DNA of 7,998 nucleotides, from NCBI GenBank assembly GCA_030673725.1, contig DAOVIL010000016.1:1-7998 (forward strand), given 5' to 3'. Shown piece by piece: positions 6,707-7,998 of the stretch; position 1 is the stretch's first letter; every line of letters starts with the position of its first letter. This stretch comes from Candidatus Aenigmatarchaeota archaeon. GTDB lineage: Archaea > Aenigmatarchaeota > Aenigmatarchaeia > QMZP01. The position numbers and the translations under genes are program-made. The notes below the pieces were generated by a model. The model was not told the origin of the DNA and searched no databases. It was given only the letters and a program-made list of their open reading frames with translations.

Positions 6707-7327
6707 GTGTACAAGATAATGACAGTAGAGGACAAGATAAGGGTCCCGCCCGCCAAGTTCAGGCTTGACCTGGAGAACGCCATAAAAGCCAGCCTGGAGG
6801 ACAGGTGGGAGGGCATAATAGACAAGGAACTGGGCGTGATACTCTCAGTCGTGTCCATAGGCGAGGTAGGAGAGGGGAAGATACTCCCTGGTGACGGTTC
6901 CATACACTACCCTGTCGATTTCGAGCTCCTGGTATACCAGCCCACAGTCCATGAGGCTGTGAAAGGATACGTGATAGACGTGACAGAGTTCGGGGTGTTC
7001 ATCAGGATAGGGCCAGTGGACGGCATGATACACGTCTCACAGATAATGGATGATTTCGTCACTTACGACGGGAAGAACACTTCCTTCATAGGAAGGGAGA
7101 CCAAAAGGAGCCTGAAAGACAAGGACATAGTGACGACCAGGATAATCTCAGTCTCGATGGAGAAGCAGTACAAGATCGGGCTCACCACCAGGCAGGTCGG
7201 CCTGGGAGGGGAGGATTGGGCAGACAAGATCAAGAAGGCCCAGGCAGCAAAGGGCCAGAAGAGCGCAGCAAAGGGCCCTGCAAAGGCACCCAAGAAGGGC
7301 GGAAAGAAGGAGAAGAAGCTCCAGTAA
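6707..7327 (+). CDS. rpoE: DNA-directed RNA polymerase subunit Rpo7 (RpoE)
   Basis: This is the archaeal counterpart of eukaryotic Rpb7. With Rpo4 it forms the polymerase stalk, binds nascent RNA and helps open complex formation and termination. The 206 residues show the N-terminal tip domain (1-80; MYKIMTVEDKIRVPP, then GEGKILPGDGSIHYPVDFE around 55-73) and an S1 RNA-binding domain (about 82-163; GYVIDVTEFGVFIRIGPVDGMIHVSQIMDD, 87-116). The S1 domain is followed by a tail of roughly 35 residues made mostly of Lys, Ala, Gly and Pro, longer than in Methanocaldococcus RpoE, which ends soon after the S1 domain. The start is GTG, fixed by the Shine-Dalgarno and by homology. spt4 follows 51 bases on, the common archaeal order. 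Identification is very secure; the function of the basic tail, perhaps extra RNA contact, is inference. Confidence 0.97.
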   Translation: MYKIMTVEDKIRVPPAKFRLDLENAIKASLEDRWEGIIDKELGVILSVVSIGEVGEGKILPGDGSIHYPVDFELLVYQPTVHEAVKGYVIDVTEFGVFIRIGPVDGMIHVSQIMDDFVTYDGKNTSFIGRETKRSLKDKDIVTTRIISVSMEKQYKIGLTTRQVGLGGEDWADKIKKAQAAKGQKSAAKGPAKAPKKGGKKEKKLQ

Positions 7328-7354
7328 AACCTTTGGCTGACGCCATAAAGGTTT
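7327..7354 (+). other. Intercistronic hairpin between rpoE and spt4
   Basis: AAACCTTT (7327-7334) and AAAGGTTT (7347-7354) are perfect complements, and GGC/GCC inside (7335-7337, 7342-7344) extends the stem across a 2-base bulge, closing a TGAC loop. The stem begins with the last base of the rpoE stop codon and ends 11 bases before the spt4 Shine-Dalgarno. No T-run follows, so it is not a classic terminator. It may be an RNA processing or stability element, or chance. Confidence 0.5.
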
Positions 7355-7365
7355 CATCCAAACAA

Positions 7366-7370
7366 GAGGT
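7366..7370 (+). promoter_or_regulatory. Shine-Dalgarno of spt4
   Basis: GAGGT lies 8 bases before the ATG at 7379. It shows that spt4 is translated from the rpoE transcript with its own ribosome entry site and supports this start for the very small gene. Confidence 0.65.
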
Positions 7371-7378
7371 AAGATAAT

Positions 7379-7564
7379 ATGGCAGAGAAGGTATGCAGGA
7401 ACTGCAAGATGTTCGTGACCGGCACAGCATGCCCTCTCTGCAGGACAGCCAACTTCTCCAGGACCTGGAAGGGTGTACTGTATGTTAACGACCCCAATGG
7501 CTCAGAGGTCGCGCAGCTTCTCGGCATAAAGGCCCCAGGCAAGTATTGCCTGTGGGTGAAGTAA
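7379..7564 (+). CDS. spt4: Transcription elongation factor Spt4 (RpoE'')
   Basis: This small zinc protein pairs with the NGN domain of Spt5 to form the DSIF-like factor that clamps RNA polymerase and raises processivity. The 61 residues are the normal archaeal length. The zinc site is visible as C6-x2-C9 (CRNC) and C18-x2-C21 (CPLC). The rest follows the family pattern: a W near residue 30 (SRTWKGVLYV), an acidic/polar loop NDPNGSEVA, and the ending GIKAPGKYCLWVK like the conserved G-x3-PGKYA-x-R/K terminus. It is downstream of rpoE on the same strand, the usual archaeal arrangement. spt5 is not in the window. Identification is secure. Confidence 0.95.
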   Translation: MAEKVCRNCKMFVTGTACPLCRTANFSRTWKGVLYVNDPNGSEVAQLLGIKAPGKYCLWVK

Positions 7565-7571
7565 GAATTTT

Positions 7572-7586
7572 GTGGGATTATCCCAC
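7572..7586 (+). terminator. Perfect 6-bp palindrome after spt4 (terminator or operator)
   Basis: GTGGGA (7572-7577), a TTA loop and TCCCAC (7581-7586) form a perfect short hairpin starting 8 bases after the spt4 stop. A TTTT run precedes rather than follows it, so a bacterial-type terminator is unlikely. Because it lies about 11 bases upstream of the next TATA box, it could equally be an operator for the downstream gene. Confidence 0.4.
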
Positions 7587-7596
7587 TCGAAACGAC

Positions 7597-7607
7597 AATA
7601 AATATAT
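7597..7607 (+). promoter_or_regulatory. TATA box upstream of the isomerase-like gene
   Basis: AATAAATATAT is a good archaeal TATA match. Its centre is about 26 bases from an ATG at 7626, so RNA would start at or next to that ATG. This suggests that the 19-codon ORF at 7626, not the isomerase ATG at 7682, is the first codon series met by ribosomes. Confidence 0.55.
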
Positions 7608-7625
7608 CCCAGCCGAATTATCATT

Positions 7626-7685
7626 ATGGGGATTGGATATGCCAACCTGGACGATGTGGGCTTCCTCGGGGGGCTAGAACCATGA
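7626..7685 (+). CDS. Possible 19-codon leaderless leader ORF
   Basis: The ORF encodes MGIGYANLDDVGFLGGLEP and ends at TGA 7683-7685. Its stop overlaps the ATG of the following gene as ATGA, a typical coupling arrangement. The ATG sits at leaderless distance from the TATA box. Its sequence is GC-rich, like genes to the left and unlike the gene that follows. It could be a leader peptide, the stump of an older gene truncated by an insertion, or merely non-coding 5' leader. I recognise no homology, and it is too short to judge by codon use. Confidence 0.35.
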   Translation: MGIGYANLDDVGFLGGLEP

Positions 7686-7998
7686 AACAAAAACTGGCTA
7701 TAGCGACTGATTACGTTAAAAATGATGCCTGCCCGGAACCGTATCTGAAGAGAATCTCTAAAGCAGGATTCACACATGTCATGTGGGGCCACCACTGGGA
7801 TAATGATTTTATGTATTCTGAACCTACAATAAGACAGATTTCAGAATGGCTTAGGAAATATAACCTACAGCTTCTTTCTATACATGCTTCACGGGGAAAT
7901 GAAAAGAATTGGATTTCCCAGAAAGAATATGAGAGGCAGGCAGGCATTGAGCTTGTAAAGAACCGGATTTATATGGCTTCCAGACTTTCCTGCAAAAC
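7682..7998 (+). CDS. Sugar phosphate isomerase/epimerase-like TIM-barrel protein, 3' end beyond window
   Basis: The first 105 codons are visible, running off the right edge. The N-terminus MKQKLAIATDYVKND, the segment YLKRISKAGFTHVMWGHHW (about 21-39), the following helix IRQISEWLRKYNLQLLSIHAS (50-70) and the helix beginning KEYERQAGIELVKNRI (81-96) match the first barrel repeats of the xylose isomerase-like/AP endonuclease 2 superfamily (PF01261, COG1082). In that family a late strand-2 or strand-3 His often binds metal; H68 in SIHAS is a candidate. Substrate cannot be told. A weak G-rich Shine-Dalgarno (7668-7673) lies 8 bases before the ATG, and the ATG overlaps the TGA of the preceding 19-codon ORF. 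By hand count only about 40% of third positions are G or C, with many AAA, AAT, TAT, GAT and ATT codons, clearly AT-richer than rpoE or the ATPase; this suggests a different history. The family call is fairly firm. Confidence 0.8.
   Translation, partial: MKQKLAIATDYVKNDACPEPYLKRISKAGFTHVMWGHHWDNDFMYSEPTIRQISEWLRKYNLQLLSIHASRGNEKNWISQKEYERQAGIELVKNRIYMASRLSCK

Noticed and set aside
7626..7690. Possible tRNA or structured RNA in the GC-rich stretch after spt4
   Set aside because: I could not form a cloverleaf, there is no T-loop GTTCGA-like sequence, and the stretch reads as a short ORF behind a TATA box.
7502..7947. Two minus-strand frames (97 and 78 codons) opposite spt4 and the isomerase-like gene
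   Set aside because: They run antisense to spt4 and to the partial TIM-barrel gene, which have recognisable family patterns; no independent start signals are seen.

Overview
The window is archaeal. It carries the RNA polymerase stalk subunit Rpo7 (RpoE) followed by the elongation factor Spt4. Its promoters look like archaeal TATA boxes with purine-rich BRE-like flanks. Several genes appear leaderless (start codon about 26-28 bases from a TATA centre), while others have Shine-Dalgarno sites of the GGTGAT or GAGGT type. Codon use leans to AGG for arginine and ATA for isoleucine in a moderately GC-rich background. I cannot name the lineage; an uncultivated euryarchaeal or DPANN-type archaeon would fit, but that is inference.

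Layout. From 1 to 3370 there is a leftward operon. It starts with a P2A-type (SERCA/PMR1-like) calcium-pump ATPase and continues, with an 11-base overlap, into a COG0701/ArsP-type permease that runs off the left edge. A 96-base divergent promoter region (3371-3466) separates it from a rightward pair: a divergent ribose-phosphate pyrophosphokinase (PRPP synthetase) and a DASS/SLC13-type anion symporter. The symporter ends one base from the end of a convergent leftward gene for an unrecognised 220-residue basic protein, which carries an HxH...D signature reminiscent of JAMM metalloproteases. A second divergent promoter region (6619-6706) leads right into rpoE-spt4. Beyond spt4 come a short hairpin, a TATA box, a possible 19-codon leaderless leader ORF, and the first 105 codons of an AT-richer gene for a sugar-phosphate isomerase/epimerase-like TIM-barrel protein, cut by the right edge.

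Function. The left operon and the symporter concern transport (divalent cation, an unknown permease substrate, an organic or inorganic anion). prs supplies PRPP for nucleotide and amino-acid synthesis. rpoE-spt4 is the conserved transcription cluster of archaea. The partial gene at the right differs in codon use from its neighbours and may mark the edge of an acquired segment. I see no CRISPR array, tRNA, rRNA, insertion sequence or phage gene. No obviously new multi-gene system is visible. The most intriguing items are the 220-residue protein, the divergent PRPP synthetase, and the hairpin/leader-ORF arrangement around spt4.
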